A stretch of 43,739 bases of DNA from Mycobacteriaceae bacterium 1482268.1 (GTDB taxonomy: Bacteria; Actinomycetota; Actinomycetes; Mycobacteriales; Mycobacteriaceae): the NCBI GenBank assembly GCA_001665255.1, contig LZSH01000313.1, forward strand, positions 1-43,739, written 5' to 3'. The translations under genes and the position numbers were made by a program. Under the pieces are notes generated by a model, which saw only the letters and a list, made by a program, of their open reading frames with translations, made no database searches and had not been told where the DNA came from. Position 1 is the first letter of the stretch. Each line of letters starts with the position of its first letter. Below are positions 16,407 to 26,420 of the stretch, one piece after another.

Positions 16407-16428
16407 GGGCGAGCAGAAGGATGCATCA

Positions 16429-16689
16429 ATGAAGAAGCTGGCAGCAGCGTTGTTGACGGCGGGGGCAGCGGCGGTCGCTCCGATAGCCATTGCGCCAGTG
16501 GCGCAGGCCGATATCTGCGCGGGCGCGCATGGTCGCCATGTGGGCGTCGGTGGCTGCACCAACGTGGCCGGCGACGTGGCCACCGGAGTGGCGATCGCGT
16601 CGGCCGCGACCCCGTACGTGCCGGGCGAGGTGCCTTGCTACACCGTCGAGGGCGTGCCGTATTACACGCCTCCCGGCGACCCATGCTGA
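16429..16689 (+). CDS. Small secreted Cys-containing protein, 86 residues
   Basis: Signal peptide MKKLAAALLTAGAAAVAPIA then IAPVAQA, cleaved near residue 27, followed by a short mature part with five cysteines (DICAG, GCTN, PCYT and a C-terminal DPC). AGAAGGA lies upstream of the ATG. Such very small exported proteins are common in mycobacteria and mostly uncharacterised. It is separated from ribBA by about 90 bp. Confidence 0.6.
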   Translation: MKKLAAALLTAGAAAVAPIAIAPVAQADICAGAHGRHVGVGGCTNVAGDVATGVAIASAATPYVPGEVPCYTVEGVPYYTPPGDPC

Positions 16690-16778
16690 GCCGGGCAAGA
16701 AATCATCGCCACTTCGCCGTGGTTCATACTGGATAGCGGCGACGATGGTTCCGACCGGAACCGGCAAGGGTGGCAGGA

Positions 16779-18529
<1,751 letters not shown>

Positions 18530-18544
18530 GCCGGGAGTCGAGGC

Positions 18545-19000
18545 ATTAACGACGACTGGGACCTTGAAGTACGCCCTTATCTGACGCCGTACTTCGCGTA
18601 CGGCGCGGCGGCGTTGATCCTGGCTGCCCACGTCATTGTCGGTGCGCTGCTGAAGATTTCGTCGACCGGGGTGGTCTTTCAGACCGCCGATCAGGTCGCG
18701 ATCGCCCTGCTGGGTGTCGTCATCGCCGGTTGTGTGCTGCTGTTCGCGCGGCCACGGCTGCGTGTCGGTTCTCCAGGTGTCGCGGTGCGAAACCTGTTCG
18801 GCTACCGCGTGATTCCGTGGTCGGAGGTCGTTGGTGTGACGTTTCCGGTGGGCGCACGCTGGGCGCGGGTCGATCTGCCGGACGACGAGTACATCCCGGT
18901 CATGGCGATCCAGGCCGTCGACAAGGACCGCGCCGTCGAAGCGATGGACAAGGTGCGCAGGCTGCTGGCGCACTACCGCCCCGATCTCACCGCACGCTGA
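18545..19000 (+). CDS. Membrane protein with PH-type domain (Rv1417-like), possible ATT start
   Basis: Two membrane helices (YFAYGAAALILAAHVIVGAL and VAIALLGVVIAGCVLLFA) are followed by a cytoplasmic PH-like domain: GVAVRNLFGYRVIPWSEVVG then FPVGARWARVDLPDDEYIPV. The order matches the conserved gene next to ribH in mycobacteria. The frame opens after a stop at 18527-18529 and contains no ATG, GTG or TTG before the TTG at 18611, which falls inside the first helix. ATT at 18545, with GGGAG about seven bases upstream, would give (M)NDDWDLEVRPYLTPYFAY and a sensible N-terminus. CTG further on is another option. The alternative is a sequence error near the start. The 3' end overlaps the convergent GNAT gene by 14 bp. 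Confidence 0.75.
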   Translation: MNDDWDLEVRPYLTPYFAYGAAALILAAHVIVGALLKISSTGVVFQTADQVAIALLGVVIAGCVLLFARPRLRVGSPGVAVRNLFGYRVIPWSEVVGVTFPVGARWARVDLPDDEYIPVMAIQAVDKDRAVEAMDKVRRLLAHYRPDLTAR

Positions 19001-19454
19001 GCGCCATCGCGACTTCGTCGCGGCCGTTGAGACGTTCGCCCGCGATGGGGGTGAAGCCGAGGCTTTCGTACACACTTCGCGCGACGGCGTTGTTGACCGC
19101 CACGCGCAGTGTGACGTTGCGTGCTTGCCGGTCGCGGGCCCAGTCCACGGCGGCGGCGACCAGCGGTCGTGCCAGGCCGTGTCCGCGGGCAACCGGATCC
19201 AGCCACAACGAGTAGAGGTAGACCGTTTCGGCGTCTTCCTGCTGTGCGCCGATCAGCCCGACGGGACGGTCGTTCATCAGGACCGCGAACTGCGCGTGCT
19301 CGCGCAGGCGTATGCGCCACTGCGCGGCCGTGAAGGTCGATTCCTGTCGGTACTGCGGGTCGTCTTCGCCGAGGGAGTCCGCCAGCGCGCGCAGCCGGAC
19401 ACCGGCGAACACCCGCCAGTCCGATTCCGTCAGCCGGGTGACCCGTACGCTCAC
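18987..19454 (-). CDS. GNAT-family acetyltransferase
   Basis: A 155-residue single-domain GNAT enzyme. Visible parts are the N-terminal RLTESDWRVFAGVRLRALAD helix, strand 4 VYLYSLWLDP, and the acetyl-CoA pyrophosphate loop VARGHGLARPLV, a variant of the RxxGxG/A motif. The C-terminal VNNAVARSVYESLGF block is typical of Rim-like enzymes. The acceptor substrate cannot be read from sequence. Its start ATG overlaps the ggt stop by 4 bp (19451-19454), so it is translated after ggt in a two-gene operon. Confidence 0.88.
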   Translation of the reverse strand: MSVRVTRLTESDWRVFAGVRLRALADSLGEDDPQYRQESTFTAAQWRIRLREHAQFAVLMNDRPVGLIGAQQEDAETVYLYSLWLDPVARGHGLARPLVAAAVDWARDRQARNVTLRVAVNNAVARSVYESLGFTPIAGERLNGRDEVAMALSVR

Positions 19455-21409
19455 CGCGGGTCGCCCATGACCAGCCCTTCACGGCGCGGATCGGCCCCGC
19501 CGATCCACCCGCGCGCGTCCCGCGCGATCGCCGACAGCCCGCTGGACTGCTCGGCGAGATCGACCTGGTGGCCGAGTTCGCGCAGCCCTCGCGCCAGCGG
19601 GTCGTCGTCGCCAGCCGATCCAGGTGGCCCGGCGGTGTCGATGTTGGGATGCTCGCCGCCGACGTTCGTCTTCGGCGAGTTGGCCGCTCCGAAATCCACC
19701 ATGCCGACGGCCTGTTGCGGGTCCATGCCCCAATCAACCATTCCCACAATTGTTTTCACGACGAACTGAATGATCACCGAGCCGCCGGGAGAGCCGAGCG
19801 TCGCGACCAGCGGCCCGCGGCCGGTACCGGCTCGTTCGAACATCAGCGTCGGCGCCATCGTGCTTCGCGGCCGCTTGCCCGGCTGCACCCGGTTGGGCAC
19901 GGGTCCGTCCGGACCGGTGGGCTCGGCGGAGAAGTCCGTCAGCTGATTGTTGAGGATGAAGCCGTCGACCATGTGGAACGAGCCGAACGGCGACTCCACG
20001 GTGGTCGTCAACGCGGCGGCGTTGCCTTGCGAGTCGATGACGCTGATTTGGCTGGTGCCGTGTTCGGGCACCGGCGGCGGCGTCGAGGGCGGCGGCCCGA
20101 ACTGGCCCGGCTTCGCGGTGCCCATGCTGTGCCGATCGGAGATCAGCGCCGCCCGCTGAGCGAGGTAGTCGCTGTTCAGCAGCGTGTTAGGGGTTCCGCC
20201 CGGCAGCGGCACGAAATCGGTGTCGGCGACGTAGGCGTCGCGGTCGGCGTACGCCAGGCGCTCGGCTTCCGAGATCAGGTGCACACCCATGACCGACGGC
20301 TTGCCGCCGTTGAGATCCATGTCGGTGGGTTTGTGGTCGCCCATGCCGAAGCGCTCGAGGATGCCCAGGCTGGCCGCGACCGCGATGCCGCCCGACGACG
20401 GTGGCGGCATGCCGCAGATCTGCCTTGCGCGGTAGGAGGTGCACAGCGGTTCGCGTTGCTTGGCGCTGTAGCCGGCAAGGTCTCCGACGGTCATGAGGCT
20501 GGGTGTGCGGCCGCCCGATGTGTCGGCTGCCGCGGCGACGATGGCCTTGGCGATGTCGCCGGTGTAGAACGACTGCGGGTCGGATGCGATGACGCTCAAC
20601 GTTTTTGAGTACGCAGGGTTGGCGAGTGTGGTGCCGACGCTTTTGGGGCTGCCATCCGGGTTGAGGAAGTAGGCGGCGGCCTGTGGGTCGAGCTTCAGCT
20701 TCTGTGCGGAGTCGGCGACGGCGGTCGCCAGCCGCGGGCTGATGTCGAAGCCGTCGTCAGCCAGGGTCACCGCGGGGGCGAAGAGGTCGCGCCACGGCGT
20801 CTTGCCGTGCTGACGATGGAGGTCCATCAGCAGTCGCAGGATGCCCGGCACGCCGATCGAGCGGCCGGAGGCGCGCGCGTCGGGTTTGGGCTGAGTCCGG
20901 TCGGCGTCGGAGACCCAGCGCAGGTAGTTCTCATCCGCCGCGGCCGGGGCGGTCTCGCGGCCGTCGTAGGCCTGCACGGAGTTGGCCTTGGCGTCGTAGT
21001 ACAGCAGGAATCCGCCGCCGCCGATCCCGGACGACTGCGGTTCCACCAAGCCCAGCACCGCCTGGGCGGTGACCAGAGCGTCGGCCGCCGTGCCGCCGTT
21101 GCGCAGCACCTCACAGGCCTCGCGCGTGGCCAACGGATTGGCGGTGGCGACCGCATAGCGCGCGGTGTGCACCGCGGTCATGTCCCTGCGGTAGCCGGTG
21201 GCGACTTCGGGATTCCCACCGGCACCCGGCGAGCCGGCCTGCGACGTCTTCGGCGCGGGTGTGCCGTTCACGACGATCGCGCATGGACCGGCCGCGGTGG
21301 GTGGCGCGTCGCCCTGCGGACCGCATCCGGCCAGCACCATGACGACCCCCGTCAGCGGGGCCGTCAGCTTACGCAATGACGGAGTCCGCACCACCCGACG
21401 GTAGAACAT
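19451..21409 (-). CDS. ggt: Gamma-glutamyltranspeptidase lipoprotein
   Basis: A 652-residue N-terminal-nucleophile hydrolase that cleaves gamma-glutamyl bonds such as glutathione outside the membrane and self-processes into two subunits. The N-terminus carries a lipobox LAGC with the acylated Cys at residue 29, so it is a lipoprotein like M. tuberculosis GgtB. The large subunit has [20 protein letters not shown] and GGGFLLYYD. The processing/nucleophile site is [16 protein letters not shown] with Thr452. The small subunit has TMAPTLMF and [13 protein letters not shown], the oxyanion region. The gene is divergent from uvrC with only 32 bp between starts, so their promoters overlap. Confidence 0.94.
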   Translation of the reverse strand: MFYRRVVRTPSLRKLTAPLTGVVMVLAGCGPQGDAPPTAAGPCAIVVNGTPAPKTSQAGSPGAGGNPEVATGYRRDMTAVHTARYAVATANPLATREACEVLRNGGTAADALVTAQAVLGLVEPQSSGIGGGGFLLYYDAKANSVQAYDGRETAPAAADENYLRWVSDADRTQPKPDARASGRSIGVPGILRLLMDLHRQHGKTPWRDLFAPAVTLADDGFDISPRLATAVADSAQKLKLDPQAAAYFLNPDGSPKSVGTTLANPAYSKTLSVIASDPQSFYTGDIAKAIVAAAADTSGGRTPSLMTVGDLAGYSAKQREPLCTSYRARQICGMPPPSSGGIAVAASLGILERFGMGDHKPTDMDLNGGKPSVMGVHLISEAERLAYADRDAYVADTDFVPLPGGTPNTLLNSDYLAQRAALISDRHSMGTAKPGQFGPPPSTPPPVPEHGTSQISVIDSQGNAAALTTTVESPFGSFHMVDGFILNNQLTDFSAEPTGPDGPVPNRVQPGKRPRSTMAPTLMFERAGTGRGPLVATLGSPGGSVIIQFVVKTIVGMVDWGMDPQQAVGMVDFGAANSPKTNVGGEHPNIDTAGPPGSAGDDDPLARGLRELGHQVDLAEQSSGLSAIARDARGWIGGADPRREGLVMGDPR

Positions 21410-21441
21410 CGCCGTCCGACTGCGGCAGTAACCTGGGAGCC

Positions 21442-23424
21442 GTGCCCGATCCAGCGACGTACCGACCGGCGCCCGGATCGATTCCCGTCGAACCCGGCGT
21501 CTATCGGTTCCGCGATCCGCACGGTCGCGTCATCTATGTCGGCAAGGCCAAGAGCCTGCGCAGCAGGCTGAACTCCTACTTCGCCGATATCTCGGGCCTG
21601 GCGCCCCGGACCCGCCAGATGGTGATGGCGGCGGGCAGCGTCGAGTGGACGGTGGTCACCACCGAGGTCGAGGCACTGCAGCTGGAATACAACTGGATCA
21701 AGGAGTTCGATCCCCGGTTCAACATCCGCTACCGCGACGACAAGTCGTATCCCGTGCTCGCCGTGACCCTGAACGAGGAGTATCCGCGGCTGATGGTCTA
21801 CCGGGGGCCACGTCGCAAGGGCGTCCGGTACTTCGGGCCGTATTCCCACGCATGGGCCATCCGCGAGACGCTGGACCTGCTCACCCGGGTGTTTCCGGCC
21901 CGGACGTGTTCTGCGGGAGTCTTCAAGCGGCACAGGCAGATCGACCGGCCGTGCCTCTTGGGTTACATCGACAAGTGCTCGGCGCCATGTATCGGACGGG
22001 TGTCGGCCGACGAGCACCGCAAGATCGTGCTCGACTTCTGCGACTTCCTCGCGGGCAAGACCGACCGGCTGGCGCGCGATATGGAACGCGAGATGAGCGA
22101 GGCCGCCGAGCAACTCGACTTCGAGCGGGCGGCGCGGCTTCGGGACAACATCGGCGCGTTGAAACGTGCTCTGGAGAAGCAGACGGTGGTCTTCGGCGAC
22201 GGCACGGACGCTGACGTGGTGGCCTTCGCCGACGACGAACTCGAGGCCGCCGTCCAGGTGTTCCACGTGCGCGGCGGACGGGTCCGCGGCCAGCGCGGCT
22301 GGATCGTCGAAAAGTCGGGCGACCCGCAGGATTCCGGCCAGGGACACCTGGTCGAGCAGTTCCTCACCCAGTTCTACGGGGACCAGGCGGAGCTGGACGG
22401 TGCGGCCGACGAGTCGACGAACCCGGTGCCGCGACAGATCCTGGTTCCGGTGTTGCCGCCCAACGCCGACGAACTCGAGACGTGGCTGTGCGGGTTGCGC
22501 GGATCACGGGTCGCGCTGCGGGTGCCGATGCGCGGCGACAAGCGGGCGCTCGCCGAGACGGTCAAACGCAACGCGCAGGACGCACTGGCACAGCACAAGC
22601 TCAAGCGGGCCGGCGATTTCACCGCGAGATCTGCTGCGCTGCAAAGTATTCAGGAAGCGCTCGGGCTCGCCGACGCACCTCTTCGCATCGAATGCGTCGA
22701 CATCAGCCATGTGCAGGGCACCGATGTGGTGGCGTCGCTCGTCGTCTTCGAGGACGGCCTGCCGCGCAAGTCCGATTACCGCCACTACTCGATCCGCCAG
22801 GCTGCGGGCGAGGGGCGGTCGGATGACGTGGCGTCGATCGCTGAGGTGACGCGCCGAAGGTTCGCCCGGCACGTCTCGGATCTGCAGAACACCAGCGTGT
22901 TTACCGCCGAAGGAAAGTCGCGCAAGTTCGCCTATCCGCCGAACCTGTATGTCGTTGACGGGGGCGCCCCGCAGGTGAACGCCGCGGCAGCGGTCCTCGA
23001 CGATCTCGGTGTGTCCGATGTGGCCGTCATCGGGCTGGCCAAGCGCTTGGAGGAGGTCTGGGTACCCTCCGAGCCCGATCCTGTGATCATGCCGCGCAAC
23101 AGCGAAGGGCTTTTCCTGCTGCAGCGAGTGCGTGACGAAGCCCACCGGTTCGCGATCAACTACCACCGCAGCAAGCGGTCCAAGCGGATGACGGCGTCGG
23201 CGCTGGACTCCATCCCAGGATTGGGGGAGCACCGGCGCAAGGCGCTGGTCACCCACTTCGGGTCGGTAGCCCGGCTCAAGCAGGCCAGCGTCGAGGAGAT
23301 CACCTCGGTGCCCGGCATCGGCGTCACGACCGCCAAGGCCGTCCTGGAAGCGCTCGGCGCCGCGGGCGAATCGTCAGCGCCCGCCCCGGTGATCGGCGAT
23401 GATCAGACGAGGGAATCGGGATGA
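21442..23424 (+). CDS. uvrC: Excinuclease ABC subunit C
   Basis: Makes both incisions around lesions in nucleotide excision repair. The 660-residue protein has, in order, the GIY-YIG domain ([19 protein letters not shown], residues about 15-35), and a cysteine cluster ([13 protein letters not shown]). Then come the UvrB-binding UVR motif ([20 protein letters not shown]), the RNase H-like endonuclease with [13 protein letters not shown] and [12 protein letters not shown], and tandem helix-hairpin-helix motifs ([24 protein letters not shown]). The GTG at 21442, with GGGAG four bases upstream, gives the family N-terminus [15 protein letters not shown]. The in-frame ATG at 21376 would overlap ggt and was rejected. 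It overlaps rapZ by ATGA. Confidence 0.97.
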   Translation: MPDPATYRPAPGSIPVEPGVYRFRDPHGRVIYVGKAKSLRSRLNSYFADISGLAPRTRQMVMAAGSVEWTVVTTEVEALQLEYNWIKEFDPRFNIRYRDDKSYPVLAVTLNEEYPRLMVYRGPRRKGVRYFGPYSHAWAIRETLDLLTRVFPARTCSAGVFKRHRQIDRPCLLGYIDKCSAPCIGRVSADEHRKIVLDFCDFLAGKTDRLARDMEREMSEAAEQLDFERAARLRDNIGALKRALEKQTVVFGDGTDADVVAFADDELEAAVQVFHVRGGRVRGQRGWIVEKSGDPQDSGQGHLVEQFLTQFYGDQAELDGAADESTNPVPRQILVPVLPPNADELETWLCGLRGSRVALRVPMRGDKRALAETVKRNAQDALAQHKLKRAGDFTARSAALQSIQEALGLADAPLRIECVDISHVQGTDVVASLVVFEDGLPRKSDYRHYSIRQAAGEGRSDDVASIAEVTRRRFARHVSDLQNTSVFTAEGKSRKFAYPPNLYVVDGGAPQVNAAAAVLDDLGVSDVAVIGLAKRLEEVWVPSEPDPVIMPRNSEGLFLLQRVRDEAHRFAINYHRSKRSKRMTASALDSIPGLGEHRRKALVTHFGSVARLKQASVEEITSVPGIGVTTAKAVLEALGAAGESSAPAPVIGDDQTRESG

Positions 23425-24350
23425 CGGATCAGGGCACTGGTGAGGATTTGCGGGGGCAGGACGCGCCTCGTGGCACCGGCGCGGAATCGGGCATCGACGT
23501 CGTACTGGTCACCGGCCTGTCGGGCGCGGGTCGCGGCACCGCGGCCAAGGTGCTCGAGGATCTCGGTTGGTATGTCGCCGACAACCTGCCGCCCGAGCTC
23601 ATCGCCCGCATGGTGGACTTGGGTTTGGCTGCGGGCTCGCGAATCACTCAGCTGGCGGTGGTGATGGACGTGCGGTCGCGCGGCTTCACCGGCGACTTGG
23701 ATTGGGTGCGTAAGGATTTGGCGACGCGGGATATCTTCCCGCGGGTCCTGTTCCTGGAGGCGTCCGACGAGAGCCTGGTCCGTCGCTATGAGCAGAACCG
23801 GCGCAGCCACCCACTGCAGGGCAACCAGACGCTCGCCGAAGGCATCGCCGCCGAGCGCGCCATGCTGTCTTCGGTGCGCGCGACCGCAGACCTGATCATC
23901 GACACCTCGACGTTGTCCGTTCCGGCTCTGCGGGAAAGCATCGAGCGGGCTTTCGGAGGCGAGACCGTCGCTTACACCAGCGTGACCGTGGAGTCGTTCG
24001 GCTACAAGTACGGGCTGCCAATGGACGCCGACACGGTGATGGACGTCCGTTTCCTGCCGAACCCGCACTGGGTCGACGAACTGCGGCCGCACACCGGGCA
24101 GCATCCCGCCGTCCGCGAGTACGTGCTGGGCCAGCCGGGCGCCGGGGAGTTTCTGGACACCTACCATCGACTGCTGGGCCTCGTCATCGAGGGGTATCGC
24201 CGGGAAGGGAAGCGCTACATGACCGTTGCCATCGGCTGTACCGGCGGCAAACACCGCAGCGTTGCCATGGCCGAGGCGCTGGCCGCACGACTACAGGGCG
24301 GTGACCAACTCACGGTGCGGGTCCTGCACCGGGACCTGGGCCGCGAATGA
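23421..24350 (+). CDS. rapZ: RapZ/YvcJ-family nucleotide-binding protein
   Basis: A 309-residue P-loop protein of the RapZ (YhbJ/YvcJ) family, Rv1421 in M. tuberculosis. Walker [10 protein letters not shown] is at residues 32-40. The C-terminal domain has [33 protein letters not shown] and the phosphosugar/RNA-binding loop [18 protein letters not shown]. In E. coli RapZ binds glucosamine 6-phosphate and guides RNase E to GlmZ. In Gram-positives it hydrolyses nucleotides and its regulatory role is unclear. It is coupled by overlap to uvrC and followed by cuvA and whiA, a conserved actinobacterial block. Confidence 0.95.
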   Translation: MTDQGTGEDLRGQDAPRGTGAESGIDVVLVTGLSGAGRGTAAKVLEDLGWYVADNLPPELIARMVDLGLAAGSRITQLAVVMDVRSRGFTGDLDWVRKDLATRDIFPRVLFLEASDESLVRRYEQNRRSHPLQGNQTLAEGIAAERAMLSSVRATADLIIDTSTLSVPALRESIERAFGGETVAYTSVTVESFGYKYGLPMDADTVMDVRFLPNPHWVDELRPHTGQHPAVREYVLGQPGAGEFLDTYHRLLGLVIEGYRREGKRYMTVAIGCTGGKHRSVAMAEALAARLQGGDQLTVRVLHRDLGRE

Positions 24351-24375
24351 GTTTCCCCGCACGCGAGGAGGACAG

Positions 24376-25407
24376 ATGAGTTCCCGCATCGTCGCGCTTG
24401 GCGGCGGTCACGGGCTCTACGCCACGCTGTCCGCGGCCCGCAGGCTGACACCGTACGTCACCGCCGTGGTGACCGTCGCCGACGACGGCGGTTCGTCTGG
24501 GCGACTGCGCAGCGAACTCGATGTGGTGCCACCCGGCGACCTGCGAATGGCGTTGGCGGCGTTGGCTTCCGACACTCCGCACGGCCGTCTGTGGGCGACC
24601 ATTCTTCAGCACAGGTTCGGCGGTAGCGGCGCACTGGCCGGCCATCCCATCGGCAACCTGTTGATGGCCGGGCTCAACGAGGTGCTCGCCGATCCCGTTG
24701 CGGCGCTCGACGAACTGGGCCGCATCCTCGGCGTGAAGGGCCGGGTGCTGCCGATGTGCCCCATCGCGCTGCAGATCGAGGCTGACGTGGCGGGGCTCGA
24801 GACGGATCCGCGGATGAGCCGGGTGATCCGCGGCCAGGTGGCGATCGCCACCACACCGGGAAAGGTGCGCAGGGTTCGGCTGCTGCCAGGCGATCCGCCC
24901 GCCACCCGTCAGGCGGTGGACGCGATCATGAACGCCGACCTCGTGGTGCTGGGTCCCGGTTCGTGGTTCACCAGCGTCATCCCGCACGTCCTGGTGCCGG
25001 AGCTTGCGGCAGCGCTTCAGGCCACCACCGCGCGCCGGGCCCTTGTGCTCAACCTGGTGGCAGAACCGGGCGAGACGGCAGGATTCTCCGTCGAGCGGCA
25101 CATCCACGTGTTGTCTCAGCACGCGCCGGGGTTCACAGTCAACGAGATCATCGTCGACGCCTCTCGGGTCCCCAGTGAGCGGGAGAGGGAGCAGCTCAGT
25201 AGGACCGCGACGATATTGGGGGCCGCAGTTTGGTTTGCTGAGGTGTCCAGACCTGGTACACCTTTACATGACCCGGCGAGGTTGGCCGCGGCGTTGGAGG
25301 GGGTTCGCTTGCGCGGAACGGAACCGGATGGGATCCGACAAGAGCCGACGATTCCTGCACCTGCCCGGACAGTTAACGGACCGAGAGGCGACGACCCGTG
25401 GCAATGA
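24376..25407 (+). CDS. cuvA: CuvA/YvcK-family protein (putative UDP-sugar-binding, cell-wall control)
   Basis: A 343-residue YvcK/CofD-like Rossmann protein. [20 protein letters not shown] begins the nucleotide-binding fold, followed by [30 protein letters not shown] and [20 protein letters not shown]. In mycobacteria CuvA localises to growth poles and is needed for growth on some carbon sources. In Bacillus the homologue binds UDP-sugars. GAGGAGG precedes the ATG at 24376. An upstream in-frame extension overlaps rapZ and adds no conserved sequence. The 3' end overlaps whiA by 10 bp. Confidence 0.94.
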   Translation: MSSRIVALGGGHGLYATLSAARRLTPYVTAVVTVADDGGSSGRLRSELDVVPPGDLRMALAALASDTPHGRLWATILQHRFGGSGALAGHPIGNLLMAGLNEVLADPVAALDELGRILGVKGRVLPMCPIALQIEADVAGLETDPRMSRVIRGQVAIATTPGKVRRVRLLPGDPPATRQAVDAIMNADLVVLGPGSWFTSVIPHVLVPELAAALQATTARRALVLNLVAEPGETAGFSVERHIHVLSQHAPGFTVNEIIVDASRVPSEREREQLSRTATILGAAVWFAEVSRPGTPLHDPARLAAALEGVRLRGTEPDGIRQEPTIPAPARTVNGPRGDDPWQ

Positions 25408-26381
25408 CAGCCGAGGTCAAGGACGAACTGAGCCGGCTGGTCGTCAATTCGGTCAGTGCGCGCCGTGCCGAGGTGGCATCCTTGCTCCGGTTCGCGGGAG
25501 GTCTGCACATCGTTTCGGGTCGTGTGGTTGTGGAGGCCGAGGTGGATCTCGGCATCATCGCGCGCCGGCTGCGCAAGGACATCTTCGATCTGTACGGGTA
25601 CAACGCCGTCGTTCATGTCTTGTCCGCCAGCGGAATTCGCAAGAGTACGCGGTATGTGGTGCGGGTTGCCAAGGATGGTGAGGCGCTGGCCCGCCAGACC
25701 GGCCTGCTCGACCTGCGGGGCCGTCCGGTGCGGGGGCTGCCCGCTCAGGTCGTCGGCGGCAGCGTGGCTGACGCCGAGGCGGCCTGGCGCGGGGCGTTCC
25801 TCGCACACGGTTCATTGACCGAACCCGGTCGCTCGTCGGCTCTGGAGGTCAGTTGTCCCGGACCGGAGGCGGCGCTGGCACTGGTGGGTGCCGCTCGCCG
25901 GTTGGGGGTCAGCGCGAAGGCGCGCGAGGTGCGCGGCGCCGACCGGGTCGTCGTGCGCGACGGGGAGGCGATCGGCGCGTTGCTGACCCGGATGGGTGCC
26001 CAGGACACGAGGCTCACGTGGGAGGAGCGCCGCATGCGGCGCGAGGTACGGGCGACGGCCAACCGGCTGGCCAATTTCGACGACGCGAACCTACGGAGAT
26101 CGGCACGGGCGGCGGTGGCGGCCGCCGCGCGGGTGGAGCGGGCGCTGGAGATCCTCGGCGACACCGTCCCGGACCACCTTTCTGCCGCGGGTAAGCTTCG
26201 CGTCGAACACCGGCAGGCCTCGCTCGAGGAGCTCGGTCGGCTGGCTGATCCACCGATGACCAAAGATGCTGTCGCAGGCCGTATTCGGCGGCTGCTCTCA
26301 ATGGCTGACCGTAAGGCCAAACAAGAAGGCATTCCTGACACCGAGTCGGCAGTCACCCCAGACCTGCTCGACGACGCCTGA
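25398..26381 (+). CDS. whiA: Sporulation/cell-division regulator WhiA
   Basis: A 327-residue DNA-binding protein with an N-terminal LAGLIDADG-like endonuclease fold lacking catalytic activity, and a C-terminal helix-turn-helix. Visible blocks are [30 protein letters not shown], a central [20 protein letters not shown], and the C-terminal [20 protein letters not shown]. In Streptomyces WhiA with WhiB controls septation; in mycobacteria it is conserved next to cuvA and rapZ. The GTG at 25398 gives [11 protein letters not shown], as in M. tuberculosis; an ATG six bases later is the alternative. It overlaps cuvA by 10 bp in another frame. Confidence 0.96.
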   Translation: MAMTAEVKDELSRLVVNSVSARRAEVASLLRFAGGLHIVSGRVVVEAEVDLGIIARRLRKDIFDLYGYNAVVHVLSASGIRKSTRYVVRVAKDGEALARQTGLLDLRGRPVRGLPAQVVGGSVADAEAAWRGAFLAHGSLTEPGRSSALEVSCPGPEAALALVGAARRLGVSAKAREVRGADRVVVRDGEAIGALLTRMGAQDTRLTWEERRMRREVRATANRLANFDDANLRRSARAAVAAAARVERALEILGDTVPDHLSAAGKLRVEHRQASLEELGRLADPPMTKDAVAGRIRRLLSMADRKAKQEGIPDTESAVTPDLLDDA

Positions 26382-26400
26382 CTTCGCCCGCACGCGCGCC

Positions 26401-26413
26401 GAATGTGACATTC
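26401..26413. promoter_or_regulatory. Perfect 13-bp palindrome before the cyclase gene
   Basis: GAATGT-G-ACATTC, seven bases before the GTG at 26421, in the 39-bp gap after whiA. It may be an operator. It is not a good match to the usual mycobacterial CRP site. Confidence 0.35.
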
Positions 26414-26420
26414 TGCCTGC

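Noticed and set aside
16690-16778. FMN riboswitch upstream of ribBA
   Set aside because: The gap is under 100 bp and I see none of the conserved RFN helices. None is seen before ribC or ribD either.
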